From assembly GCF_014649115.1 (NCBI RefSeq), contig NZ_BMSK01000020.1, positions 1-64,000 on the forward strand: 64,000 bases of DNA, written 5' to 3'. The stretch is from Streptomyces eurythermus (lineage in GTDB: Bacteria; Actinomycetota; Actinomycetes; Streptomycetales; Streptomycetaceae). Both the position numbers and the translations under genes were made by a program. Every line of letters begins with the position of its first letter. Within the stretch, counting starts at the first letter, position 1. The notes under the pieces were generated by a model, which was not told where the DNA came from, made no database searches, and worked only from the letters and a program-made list of their open reading frames with translations. Below, one piece after another: positions 35,577-43,519 of this stretch.

Positions 35577-36019
35577 CGAGCGGGGGCCCGGAGCCCCGCC
35601 GGGCCCGGCGACCCGCCAGAGCCCGCCCACCGGGGCCAGCGACCCGCCAGAGCCCGCCCCCCAGGGCCGGTGACCCGCCAGAGCCCGGTGCCGCCGGGCC
35701 CGGTGCCCCGCCGAGGGCCGCCGCCCCGGCGGAACGCCGAACATCCGAGGCCCTGCGGCCCTACGGGGCCCGGCCCCCCACCGAGCCCGCCAGCTGGCCA
35801 AGACCCGGCGACCGGTGAGGGCCCGGACCCCAGGCTCCGGTGACCGCGGCGGGAAGCCCGCGCCCGCCCCTGGGACCCCGCGTCCGCCGTCCCCTCCGCA
35901 CCCCCCGCACGGACGCGCACCCCCTCAACACCCTCCCCACCCCGACACGCCCCCTCACACCCCACCCCCGCACCCGCCCAGCCCCCTCACACCCCCCACC
36001 CCGCCCCGCTGAGGGCAGC
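35577..36019. other. Gene-free, low-complexity GC-rich tract
   Basis: No credible gene in this stretch. The left part (35610-35702) holds three tandem 31-bp repeats. The right part (about 35880-36005) is a run extremely rich in C with scattered A and almost no G on the plus strand. Open frames that cross it consist of Pro/Arg/Gly only and are composition artefacts. The nitrite-reductase operon promoter begins at its right edge. Confidence 0.7.
35610..35702. repeat. Three tandem 31-bp imperfect repeats
   Basis: The core GACCCGCCAGAGCCCG recurs at 35610, 35641 and 35672, exactly 31 bases apart; the rest of each unit differs by a few bases. The units follow the dehydrogenase stop by 33 bases. 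No gene is encoded. Confidence 0.85.
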
Positions 36020-36057
36020 GTTCCGCCCGGGAAACAGATGTGATGCCGCCGGGTAAC
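36020..36057 (+). promoter_or_regulatory. GlnR box upstream of the nitrite reductase operon
   Basis: Four half-sites with exact 6-base spacing: GTTCC, GAAAC, GATGC and GTAAC, beginning at 36020, 36031, 36042 and 36053. This matches the actinobacterial GlnR arrangement (gTnAC-n6-GaAAC repeated). It ends 23 bases before the first start codon. GlnR activates nitrogen assimilation genes under nitrogen limitation and is known to act on nirB in Streptomyces. Confidence 0.7.
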
Positions 36058-36080
36058 GTCGGGCCCGCACGCTCAAGTGC

Positions 36081-37295
36081 ATGACCTCGAATACGCGTGT
36101 GGTGGTGATCGGCGCCGGCCTCGCGGGCGTACGGCTCGCCCGGCGGCTCGGCGAGCTGGGCACGCCCGCGCTGCTCGTCGGCGACGAGGAGCACGCGCCG
36201 TACAATCGGGTGCTGCTCGCCGAGGTGCTGGCCGGCCGGTACGCGCCGGAGGTGATCGCCCTCCCGCCGCCGACCGGCCTGCTGCGCGCCCGCGTCACCG
36301 GCATCGACCGGGCCGCCCGTACCGTCTCCTGCGCCGACGGCATGTCGATCGCCTACGACACGCTGGTCCTGGCCACCGGCTCCAACCCGGTGCTGCCCCC
36401 GCTGCGCGGCCTGTTCACGCCCGACCGGCGGCTCCCCGAGGGCGTCCACGCCTTCCGCACCCTGGACGACTGTCTGGGCCTCACCAAGGCGGTGCGGCCG
36501 GGGATCCGCGCGGTCGTCATCGGCGGCGGCCTGCTCGGCGTCTCCGCGGCCCGCGCGCTGGCCGTGCGCGGCGCCCAGGTGGTCCTCGCCCAGCAGGCCG
36601 AGCGGCTCATGGAGCGCCAGCTCGACCCGGACGCCTCCCGGCTGGTGCTGCGCCACCTCACCGACCTGGGCGTGGAGGTGCACACCGAGTGCCGGGTGCG
36701 GGACGTGCGCTGCGTGGCCGGCGCGGTCCGCTCGGTGGAGCTGGCCGACGGCTACGCCCTCGACGCCGACCTCGTCGTCCTCGCCTGCGGGGTACGTCCC
36801 CGTACGGGCCTGGCCGAACAGGCGGGCCTCGCCGTGCGCAAGGGCGTCCTGGTGGACGACGAGCTGCGCACCTCCGACCCGTTCATCCACGCCGTCGGCG
36901 ACTGCGCCCAGCACGACGGCACGGTCTACGGCCTGGCCGCCCCGGCCCTCGAACAGGCCGAGGCGCTCGCCGAGTTGCTCGCGGGCGACGTCGGCGCGCG
37001 CTACCGCGGGACCCGTTCCCTGACCCGGCTGACCCTGACCGGTCCCGGCTCCCCCTTCGACCTCGCCGCGTTCGGCGAGACCGAGGCGCGCCCCGGCGAC
37101 GACGTGGTGCGGATCGCCGACGCCACCCGGGGCACCTACCGCAAGGTCGTCGTCCGCGACGACCGCCTGGTCGGCGGGGTCCTCGTCGGCGAACTCGGCA
37201 CCGTGGGCGCGCTCGCCCGGGCCTGGGAGGGAGCGGAGCCGCTCCCCGACGACGGGCCCCTGCTGCACCTGCTCACCAACGATGGAGGCTCCTGA
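36081..37295 (+). CDS. FAD-dependent NAD(P)H oxidoreductase of the nitrite reductase operon
   Basis: 404 residues, resembling the N-terminal flavoprotein part of NirB. It has the FAD fold VVVIGAGLAGVRLARRLGE, PYNRVLLAEVLAGRY, and a second Rossmann motif VVIGGGLLGVSAARALA. The FAD motif SDPFIHAVGDCAQ closes the domain. It lacks the [2Fe-2S] and siroheme domains. The stop overlaps the neighbourhood of the nirB start (TGA then ATG with no spacer), so it is the first gene of the operon. It probably feeds electrons to NirB or to the nitrate reductase, which has no reductase domain of its own; the exact partner is inferred. Confidence 0.85.
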   Translation: MTSNTRVVVIGAGLAGVRLARRLGELGTPALLVGDEEHAPYNRVLLAEVLAGRYAPEVIALPPPTGLLRARVTGIDRAARTVSCADGMSIAYDTLVLATGSNPVLPPLRGLFTPDRRLPEGVHAFRTLDDCLGLTKAVRPGIRAVVIGGGLLGVSAARALAVRGAQVVLAQQAERLMERQLDPDASRLVLRHLTDLGVEVHTECRVRDVRCVAGAVRSVELADGYALDADLVVLACGVRPRTGLAEQAGLAVRKGVLVDDELRTSDPFIHAVGDCAQHDGTVYGLAAPALEQAEALAELLAGDVGARYRGTRSLTRLTLTGPGSPFDLAAFGETEARPGDDVVRIADATRGTYRKVVVRDDRLVGGVLVGELGTVGALARAWEGAEPLPDDGPLLHLLTNDGGS

Positions 37296-39905
37296 ATGAC
37301 CGCCACCCCGGGGGCCACCCCCACGATCGTGCTCGTCGGCCACGGCATGGTCGGCCAGCGCTTCCTCGAAGCACTGGCCGAGCGCGGCCTGACCGCCACG
37401 CACCGCGTGGTCGTGCTGTGCGAGGAGCCGCGCCCGGCGTACGACCGCGTGCAGCTCACCTCGTACTTCTCGGGCCGTACGCCCGAGGATCTCTCCCTGA
37501 CCGACCGGGAGTTCATCAAGGACCACGGCATCGAGCTGCACATCGGCGACCCGGCCGAGTCGATCGACCGCGAGGCACGGAAGGTGACGGCCCGCTCGGG
37601 CCTGGTCGTGGACTACGACGTCCTCGTCCTGGCCACCGGCTCCTACCCCTTCGTGCCGCCGGTGCCGAACAAGGACGCCACCGGCTGTTTCGTCTACCGC
37701 ACCATCGAGGACCTGCTCGCCATCGAGGAGTACGCGAAGTCCCGGGCGACGACGGGTGCCGTGGTCGGCGGCGGGCTGCTCGGCCTGGAGGCCGCCGGCG
37801 CGCTCAAGGGGCTCGGACTGAACACGCACATCGTGGAGTTCGCGCCGCGCCTGATGCCGGTGCAGGTGGACGAGGGCGGCGGCGCGGCCCTGCTGCGCAC
37901 CATCGAGCGGATGGGCCTGACGGTCCACACCGGCGTGGGCACCCAGGAGATCGTGACGGACTCCGAGGGTGCCGTGACCGGGATGAAGCTGTCCGACGGC
38001 TCCGAACTCGCGGCCGACATGGTGGTGTTCAGCGCCGGTGTCCGCCCCCGCGACCAGCTCGCCCGGGACGCGGGCCTGACGGTCGGCGAGCGCGGCGGCA
38101 TCGCGGTGGACGAGCGGTGCCGGACGGTGTCCGACCCGCACGTCTTCGCGATCGGCGAGTGCGCGCTGGCCGCCGACGGCCGGGTGTACGGCCTGGTGGC
38201 GCCGGGCTACGAGCAGGCCGAGACGGCCGCCGCCACCATCGCCCGCGACGAGGCCGCCTTCACCGGCGCCGACCTGTCCACGAAGCTGAAGCTGCTCGGC
38301 GTGGACGTCGCCTCCTTCGGCGACGCGCACGGCACCGCCGAGGACTGCCTGGACGTCGTCTACTCCGACTCGCGCGCGGGCCTGTACAAGAAGCTGGTCA
38401 TCGGCGCGGACGGCACCCTGCTCGGCGGCATCCTGGTCGGTGACGCGGAGGCGTACGGCACCCTGCGCGCGCTCACCGGCTCGGTGCCCCCCATCTCCCC
38501 CGAGTCGCTCGTCCTGCCCGCCGGAGCCGGCTCGGGGGCCCAGCTCGGGCCGTCCGCGCTGCCGGACGACGCGATCATCTGCTCCTGCCACAACGTCAGC
38601 AAGGGCACCATCCGCGGCGCGGTCACCGAGCACGGCTGCACCACCGTGCCCGAGGTGAAGAAGTGCACCAAGGCCGGTACCGGGTGCGGCAGTTGTGTGA
38701 AGGTGCTGGGCCAGCTGGTCACCGCCGAGCTGGAGGCGTCCGGCGTCGAGGTCGACAAGGGGCTGTGCGGCTGCTTCGCCCAGACCCGCGAGGAGCTGTA
38801 CGAGATCGTCCTCGCGCTGCGCGTCACCTCGTACCGGGAGCTGCTGGACCGCTTCGGCCGCGAGGGCGCCCGGGGCGGGGAGGGCTGCGAGGTGTGCAAG
38901 CCGACGGTCGGCTCGATCATCGCCTCCCTCGCCCCCTCCATCGGCGCGAGCGGCTATGTCCTGGACGGCGAGCAGGCCGCGCTGCAGGACACCAACGACC
39001 ACTTCCTGGCCAACCTCCAGAAGAACGGCTCGTACTCGGTCGTGCCGCGCATCCCCGGCGGGGAGATCGCGCCCGAGAAGCTGATCGTGATCGGCGAGAT
39101 CGCCCGGGACTTCGGCCTCTACACGAAGATCACCGGCGGGCAGCGGATCGACATGTTCGGCGCCCGGGTGGAGCAACTGCCGCTGATCTGGGCCCGGCTG
39201 GTGGACGCCGGCTTCGAGTCCGGGCACGCCTACGGCAAGGCGCTGCGCACGGTGAAGTCCTGTGTGGGCTCCACCTGGTGCCGCTACGGCGTGCAGGACT
39301 CGGTGCGGATGGCGATCGACCTGGAGCTGCGCTACCGCGGTCTGAGGTCCCCGCACAAGCTGAAGTCGGCGGTCTCCGGCTGCCAGCGCGAGTGCGCGGA
39401 GGCCCAGTCGAAGGACTTCGGGGTGATCGCCACGGCCAACGGCTGGAACCTGTACGTCGGCGGCAACGGCGGCGCCACCCCGCGCCACGCCGACCTGCTC
39501 GCCCAGGACCTGTCCGACGCCGAACTGGTCCGGCTGATCGACCGGTTCCTGATGTTCTACATCCGCACCGCCGACCGGCTGGAGCGCACCTCCACCTGGC
39601 TGGAGCGCATCCCCGGCGGCCTGGACCACGTACGGGACGTGGTGGTGCACGACTCGCTCGGCATCTGCGACGAGCTGGAACGGCTGATGCGGGAGCACGT
39701 GGCGCACTACCGGGACGAGTGGGCGGAGACGGTGGGCGACCCGGAGAAGCTGGCCCGGTTCGTGTCCTTCGTGAACGCCCCGGACACTCCCGACCCGGTG
39801 GTCTCCTTCGTCCCCGAGCGCGACCAGATCAAGCCCGACCTGCCGCTGCTGACCATCGGGCTGCGGCCCGCCGACGACGTCCTGGAAGGAAGCGCCCAGC
39901 GATGA
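37296..39905 (+). CDS. nirB: Nitrite reductase [NAD(P)H], large subunit
   Basis: 869 residues. Domains in order: FAD/NAD(P)H reductase (residues about 1-410, with IVLVGHGMVGQRFLEAL, GGGLLGLEAAGALKGLG and VFAIGECALA); a BFD-like [2Fe-2S] domain with CSCH and CTKAGTGCGSC (about 428-470); a second Cys-rich segment (GLCGCF...CEVC); and the siroheme/[4Fe-4S] nitrite reductase domain. The last has CVGSTWCRYG and SGCQRECAEA supplying the four cluster Cys. It reduces nitrite by six electrons to ammonium in the cytoplasm. It overlaps nirD by ATGA. Siroheme probably needs the chelatase at 13 kb. Confidence 0.95.
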   Translation: MTATPGATPTIVLVGHGMVGQRFLEALAERGLTATHRVVVLCEEPRPAYDRVQLTSYFSGRTPEDLSLTDREFIKDHGIELHIGDPAESIDREARKVTARSGLVVDYDVLVLATGSYPFVPPVPNKDATGCFVYRTIEDLLAIEEYAKSRATTGAVVGGGLLGLEAAGALKGLGLNTHIVEFAPRLMPVQVDEGGGAALLRTIERMGLTVHTGVGTQEIVTDSEGAVTGMKLSDGSELAADMVVFSAGVRPRDQLARDAGLTVGERGGIAVDERCRTVSDPHVFAIGECALAADGRVYGLVAPGYEQAETAAATIARDEAAFTGADLSTKLKLLGVDVASFGDAHGTAEDCLDVVYSDSRAGLYKKLVIGADGTLLGGILVGDAEAYGTLRALTGSVPPISPESLVLPAGAGSGAQLGPSALPDDAIICSCHNVSKGTIRGAVTEHGCTTVPEVKKCTKAGTGCGSCVKVLGQLVTAELEASGVEVDKGLCGCFAQTREELYEIVLALRVTSYRELLDRFGREGARGGEGCEVCKPTVGSIIASLAPSIGASGYVLDGEQAALQDTNDHFLANLQKNGSYSVVPRIPGGEIAPEKLIVIGEIARDFGLYTKITGGQRIDMFGARVEQLPLIWARLVDAGFESGHAYGKALRTVKSCVGSTWCRYGVQDSVRMAIDLELRYRGLRSPHKLKSAVSGCQRECAEAQSKDFGVIATANGWNLYVGGNGGATPRHADLLAQDLSDAELVRLIDRFLMFYIRTADRLERTSTWLERIPGGLDHVRDVVVHDSLGICDELERLMREHVAHYRDEWAETVGDPEKLARFVSFVNAPDTPDPVVSFVPERDQIKPDLPLLTIGLRPADDVLEGSAQR

Positions 39906-40255
39906 CCCTGGCAGTTGAGACGACCGATCTGAAGGTCCAGCTCCAGCTGGCGGACGGCTGGTTCACGGTCTGCGACCTGAGCGTGCTGGTCCCCGGCCGG
40001 GGGGTGGCGGCCCTGCTGCCGGACGGCCGCCAGGCGGCCCTCTTCCGGGACCGCGCGGACCGGCTGTACGCCGTGGACAACCGCGACCCGTTCACCGGGG
40101 CGGCCGTCCTCTCCCGCGGTCTGACCGGCACCCACCAGGGCCGCCCCTTCGTGGCCTCCCCCCTGCTGAAGCAGCGCTTCGACCTGGTCAGCGGCGTCTG
40201 CCTGGACGACGAGGCGGTGCGGATCCCGGTGTACGAGGTGCGCACGGTGTCGTGA
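39902..40255 (+). CDS. nirD: Nitrite reductase [NAD(P)H], small subunit
   Basis: 117 residues, the ATG overlapping the nirB stop. It has the Rieske-like beta fold of NirD (WFTVCDLSVLVPGRGVAALL, AALFRD, LYAVDNRDPFTGAAVLSRGL). As usual for NirD, the Cys/His ligands of a true Rieske cluster are absent (DNRDPF in place of the CxH motif). It associates with NirB. It is the last gene of the operon; the TetR gene follows after 49 bases with its own control site. Confidence 0.93.
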   Translation: MTLAVETTDLKVQLQLADGWFTVCDLSVLVPGRGVAALLPDGRQAALFRDRADRLYAVDNRDPFTGAAVLSRGLTGTHQGRPFVASPLLKQRFDLVSGVCLDDEAVRIPVYEVRTVS

Positions 40256-40271
40256 GACCCAGGGTTTCTTG

Positions 40272-40286
40272 ACTGATCGTTTCAGT
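40272..40286 (+). promoter_or_regulatory. Operator candidate for the TetR gene
   Basis: Perfect inverted repeat ACTGA-n5-TCAGT placed 18 bases before the TetR start codon, inside the short gap after nirD. Likely the autoregulatory site of the TetR protein. Confidence 0.55.
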
Positions 40287-40304
40287 AACCCTAGGCTGCC
40301 GCGC

Positions 40305-40889
40305 ATGGGCAGGACCAAGGAATTCGACCCGGACGCCGCGCTCCAGTCGGCGCTCGAGCTGTTCTGGCGGCGCGGCTACGAGGCCACCTCGATGGCCGAC
40401 CTGGTCGAGCACCTGGGCATCGGCAAGGCGAGCCTGTACGCCACCTTCGGCAGCAAGCACGAGCTGTACCTGAGGGCGCTGGACCGCTACGGACAGGCGC
40501 AGAAGCCGGTGCTCGTCCGCGAGCTGTCCGCGCCCGGCCCGGTGCTGCCGGCCGTGCGCGGCCTGGTCCGGCGGTTCGCCGCCGAGGCCACCGCCGCGGC
40601 CACCCGGGAGCAGGGCTGCCTGGTCACGAACACGGCGGTCGAACTGGCCCCGCACGACCGGGAGGCCGCCCGCCGGGTGGAGCACAGCTGGGACACCGTC
40701 GAGACCCTGCTGCACTCCGCCCTGGCGCGCGCCCGGGCGCAGGGCGAGCTGGCGGCGGACCGCGATCCGCTGGCCCTCGCCCGGACGCTGTTCGTGCTGC
40801 TCCAGGGGCTCAGGGTGGTCGGCAAGGCGTCGGCGGACCCGGCCCGGGTGCGGGACGCGGCGGAGCAGGCCCTGGCACTGCTGGACTGA
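40305..40889 (+). CDS. TetR/AcrR-family regulator
   Basis: 194 residues from the ATG at 40305. The N-terminal helix-turn-helix reads FWRRGYEATSMADLVEHLGIGKASLYATFGSKHELYLRAL, a strong TetR match. The ligand domain has an Arg/Ala-rich helix set and TREQGCLVTNTAVELAPHD, typical of the AcrR subgroup that senses small electrophilic or aromatic molecules. It is flanked by one palindromic site before its own start and a related one before the SDR gene, so it probably represses both. A T-tailed terminator separates the two genes. Confidence 0.92.
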   Translation: MGRTKEFDPDAALQSALELFWRRGYEATSMADLVEHLGIGKASLYATFGSKHELYLRALDRYGQAQKPVLVRELSAPGPVLPAVRGLVRRFAAEATAAATREQGCLVTNTAVELAPHDREAARRVEHSWDTVETLLHSALARARAQGELAADRDPLALARTLFVLLQGLRVVGKASADPARVRDAAEQALALLD

Positions 40890-40903
40890 CCCCGCACCCG
40901 AGG

Positions 40904-40933
40904 ACGCGCCTCTCCCCGTGGAGGCGCGTTTTT
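40904..40933 (+). terminator. Intrinsic terminator after the TetR gene
   Basis: Perfect 9-bp stem ACGCGCCTC / GAGGCGCGT with an 8-base loop followed by TTTT, 15 bases after the stop codon. Confidence 0.88.
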
Positions 40934-40944
40934 CCGGCCCTCAT

Positions 40945-40960
40945 ACTGAACCGATCGTTC
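40945..40960 (+). promoter_or_regulatory. Second operator candidate, upstream of the SDR gene
   Basis: ACTGAACCGATCGTTC contains GAAC-n5-GTTC symmetry and shares ACTGA and GATCGTT with the site before the TetR gene. It ends 20 bases before the SDR start codon, consistent with control by the same regulator. Confidence 0.5.
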
Positions 40961-40980
40961 TAGACAAAAGGGACTTCACC

Positions 40981-41748
40981 ATGGCGCACCGCTTCTCCGG
41001 CCGGACCGCACTCGTCACCGGCGCCGGCTCCGGCATCGGCCGCGGGGTGGCCCTCGCCCTCGCCCGGGAGGGCGCTCAGGTCGTCGTCGCCGGGCGGCGC
41101 CGCGCCCCGCTCGACGAGACCGTGGCGCTGATCGAGGCCGAGGGCGGCAAGGCGCTCGCCGTGGCCGCCGACGTCTCCCGCGCCGAGGAGGTGCGGGACC
41201 TGGTGGCCGCGACCGTGGACCGGTTCGGCTCGCTGGACGTGGCGGTGAACAACGCCGGTGTCCTCGAGGGCCGCGGGCGCACCGTGGGCGAGCTGCCCGA
41301 GGAGGACTGGCGCCGGATGATGGACATCAACGTCACCGGCGTCTTCCTCGCCCTCCAGGCCGAGATCGCCCGGATGCGCACCCAGCCGAACGGCGGCGCG
41401 ATCGTCAACATCGCCTCCCGGATCGGCATGCACAGCCGGCTGCCCGGCGTCGCGGGCTACGCCGTCAGCAAGGCGGCCGTGTCGGTCCTCACCCGGTCCG
41501 CCGCCCTCGACCACATCGCCGACGGGGTGCGCATCAACGCCGTCAGCCCCGGCTCCACCGCCACCGACATGTCCTTCAAGCCCGGCGAGACCGAGGCCGG
41601 CCGGGCCGCGCGGATGCGTACCGAGGTGCCGCTCGGCCGGGTCTCCACCATCGAGGAGGTGGCCGCGGCGGTGCTGTACCTCGCCTCGGACGACGCGGCC
41701 TCGGTGGTCGGCGCCGACCTGGTGATCGACGGCGGCTCCACGGCCTGA
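40981..41748 (+). CDS. Short-chain dehydrogenase/reductase
   Basis: 255 residues, classical SDR length. The cofactor motif TGAGSGIG is near residues 13-20, and the structural NNAG motif follows. Catalytic Ser and the YxxxK pair appear in NIASRIGMHS and GYAVSKAA. VAGRRR after the second strand suggests NADP(H). The C-terminus LVIDGGSTA is typical of the family. The alcohol or ketone substrate is unknown. Transcribed alone, downstream of the TetR gene, and probably its target. Confidence 0.92.
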   Translation: MAHRFSGRTALVTGAGSGIGRGVALALAREGAQVVVAGRRRAPLDETVALIEAEGGKALAVAADVSRAEEVRDLVAATVDRFGSLDVAVNNAGVLEGRGRTVGELPEEDWRRMMDINVTGVFLALQAEIARMRTQPNGGAIVNIASRIGMHSRLPGVAGYAVSKAAVSVLTRSAALDHIADGVRINAVSPGSTATDMSFKPGETEAGRAARMRTEVPLGRVSTIEEVAAAVLYLASDDAASVVGADLVIDGGSTA

Positions 41749-41764
41749 TCCGGCCCGGCCCCGC

Positions 41765-41803
41765 GGGTCAGTCGATCCCGTTCCCGGGGGTCAGTCGATC
41801 CCG
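41765..41803. repeat. 16-bp direct repeat duplicating the 3' end of the permease gene
   Basis: GGGTCAGTCGATCCCG occurs at 41765-41780 and 41788-41803, 23 bases apart. The second copy contains the stop codon and last codons of the minus-strand permease, and the first copy lies just downstream of that stop. It looks like a small tandem duplication of the gene end. Confidence 0.85.
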
Positions 41804-42624
41804 GACCGTTCCACCCCGGCCACGATCCACCGCTGGAAGCACAGGAACACCAGCAGCAGCGGCAGGATCGACACGGCCGCCGCGACGAACAGCTCGTGCA
41901 GCCGGACGACCTGCGCGGTGGTGAACGAGGACAGGGCCACCTGCACCGTCCAGGCGCTCTGGTCCTGCCCGATCACCAGCGGCCACAGGAAGGAGTTCCA
42001 CGCGCCGAGGAACACGATGGTGCCGACGGCCGCGAACACCGGGCGGCTGTTGGGCACGACGACCCGCCAGTACGTCCGCCAGTACCCGAGCCCGTCCACC
42101 TGAGCGGCGTCCTCCAGCTCCCGGGGGAAACCGAGGAAGTACTGCCGGAAGACGAAGCAGGCGAACGCGGAGAACAGCGTCGGCACGATCAGACCGCGCA
42201 GCGTGGAGATCCAGCCCAGCGACGACACCAGCACGAAGCTGGGCACGAAGGTGACGGCCGCCGGGACCAGCAGGGTGCCCAGGATGCCGTAGAACACCTT
42301 GTTCGCGTGCCGGTAGGGGATGCGGGCCAGGCCGTAGCCGGCGAGGGAGGCGAGCAGCAGGGTGCCGAGGGTGGTGGCGACGGCGATCAGCGCCGAGTTG
42401 AGCAGGGACCGGGCGAACGGCACCGACGGGTCCTGGAACAGCTCGCGGACATTGCCCCACCGCACGTCGGCGGGGAAGAAGGTCCACTCCGGGGAGGTGA
42501 TGTCCCGCTCGTCGGCCAGCCCGTTGCGCACCAGCAGGTAGAAGGGGACCAGGAAGAGCAGGGCGAGCGCGGCCAGCAGGGCCAGCCTGAGCGCCCGCCC
42601 GGCCCGCACCAGGGCGTCATCCAT
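41791..42624 (-). CDS. Carbohydrate ABC transporter permease (second)
   Basis: 277 residues with six membrane segments and the inner-membrane permease EAA-type loop RELEDAAQVDGLGYWRTYWRVVVPNSRPVF that contacts the ATPase. This is the MalG-like subunit of a CUT1 sugar importer. It overlaps the first permease by 8 bases. The gene end is duplicated by a 23-base-period repeat. No ATPase gene is present in the cluster; in Streptomyces the shared ATPase MsiK commonly serves such importers. Confidence 0.92.
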   Translation of the reverse strand: MDDALVRAGRALRLALLAALALLFLVPFYLLVRNGLADERDITSPEWTFFPADVRWGNVRELFQDPSVPFARSLLNSALIAVATTLGTLLLASLAGYGLARIPYRHANKVFYGILGTLLVPAAVTFVPSFVLVSSLGWISTLRGLIVPTLFSAFACFVFRQYFLGFPRELEDAAQVDGLGYWRTYWRVVVPNSRPVFAAVGTIVFLGAWNSFLWPLVIGQDQSAWTVQVALSSFTTAQVVRLHELFVAAAVSILPLLLVFLCFQRWIVAGVERSGID

Positions 42625-43519
42625 CGCCGTCCGTCCTTCCCAGTCGCAGCCAGCGCGCCTGTGCCACCGTGACGACCGCGATGACCAGCGCCAGTATCAC
42701 CGCGCCCGCGCTGCCGAGGCCCAGGTTCTGCCCCTGCCCGAGCGCGGTGTAGTAGAGGTAGACCAGCGGCGGCCGGGCGTAGGGCGGGTAACCGCGGGCG
42801 TCGGACAGCAGGTTGTAGAACTCGTCGAAGGCCTGGAACGCGTTCACGACGAGCAGCAGCAGCACCGCGACCGAGGTGCCCCGCAGCTGCGGCAGGGTGA
42901 TGTGCCGCAGCACCGTCCAGCCGGGACGGGCCCCGTCCACGGCCGCCGCCTCGTACAGCGCCGGATCGATCCGCTGGAGCCCGGCGAGGAACAGGATCAT
43001 GTAGAACCCGGCCTGCAACCACAGCCGTACGGTCACGATGACCAGCCAGTACCAGGGCGGGTCGGTGGTGGACAGCCAGGCGACGGGGTCGCCGCCGAAC
43101 CAGCCCAGCACGGTGTTCGCCAGCCCGAACCGCACCCCGTTGAAGATCGACATCTTCCAGATCAGCGCGGCCACCACATAGCTGCACGCGGCCGGCAGGA
43201 AGAACACCGACCGGAAGAACGCCCGCGCCCAGCGGACCCGGTTGACCATCAGGGCGAGGGCCAGGGAGAACCCGTAGGTGACCGGCACGATGAAGGCGGT
43301 GAACAGCAGGAAGGTCTTCAGGCTGTCGCGGAACGCCGCATCCCGCAGCATCGCCGCGTAGTTGTCCAGGCCGGTGAAGTGCGTGGGGGTGACGGTGTTG
43401 TGCGCGTCGAAGAAGCTCAGCCCCACGCTCCACAGCAGCGGTACGTAGGTGAACAGCGCGAGCCCGCACGCGAACGGCCCGACGAACACCCAGAACCACA
43501 GGGTTCTGTGCCGCCTCAC
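42617..43519 (-). CDS. Carbohydrate ABC transporter permease (first)
   Basis: 300 residues from the GTG at 43519, which overlaps the stop of the binding-protein gene (GTGA). The frame is open upstream but inside that gene. Six membrane segments (first FWVFVGPFACGLALFTYVPL) and the cytoplasmic loop LYEAAAVDGARPGWTVLRHITLPQL mark a MalF-like CUT1 permease. It pairs with the following permease gene. Confidence 0.92.
   Translation of the reverse strand: MRRHRTLWFWVFVGPFACGLALFTYVPLLWSVGLSFFDAHNTVTPTHFTGLDNYAAMLRDAAFRDSLKTFLLFTAFIVPVTYGFSLALALMVNRVRWARAFFRSVFFLPAACSYVVAALIWKMSIFNGVRFGLANTVLGWFGGDPVAWLSTTDPPWYWLVIVTVRLWLQAGFYMILFLAGLQRIDPALYEAAAVDGARPGWTVLRHITLPQLRGTSVAVLLLLVVNAFQAFDEFYNLLSDARGYPPYARPPLVYLYYTALGQGQNLGLGSAGAVILALVIAVVTVAQARWLRLGRTDGDG

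Noticed and set aside
35610..35702. Possible CRISPR array (31-bp period)
   Set aside because: Repeat and spacer cannot be separated: whole units are similar, spacers are not unique, and no cas genes are present.
34662..35801. A minus-strand frame of 379 codons opposite the dehydrogenase
   Set aside because: Shadow of a high-GC gene; Gly/Arg/His-rich with no motif. The plus-strand frame has a complete NADP-dehydrogenase pattern.
35366..35965. Minus-strand open frames over the repeat and C-rich tract
   Set aside because: Only Gly/Arg/Pro low-complexity sequence from composition; no start signal and no similarity.
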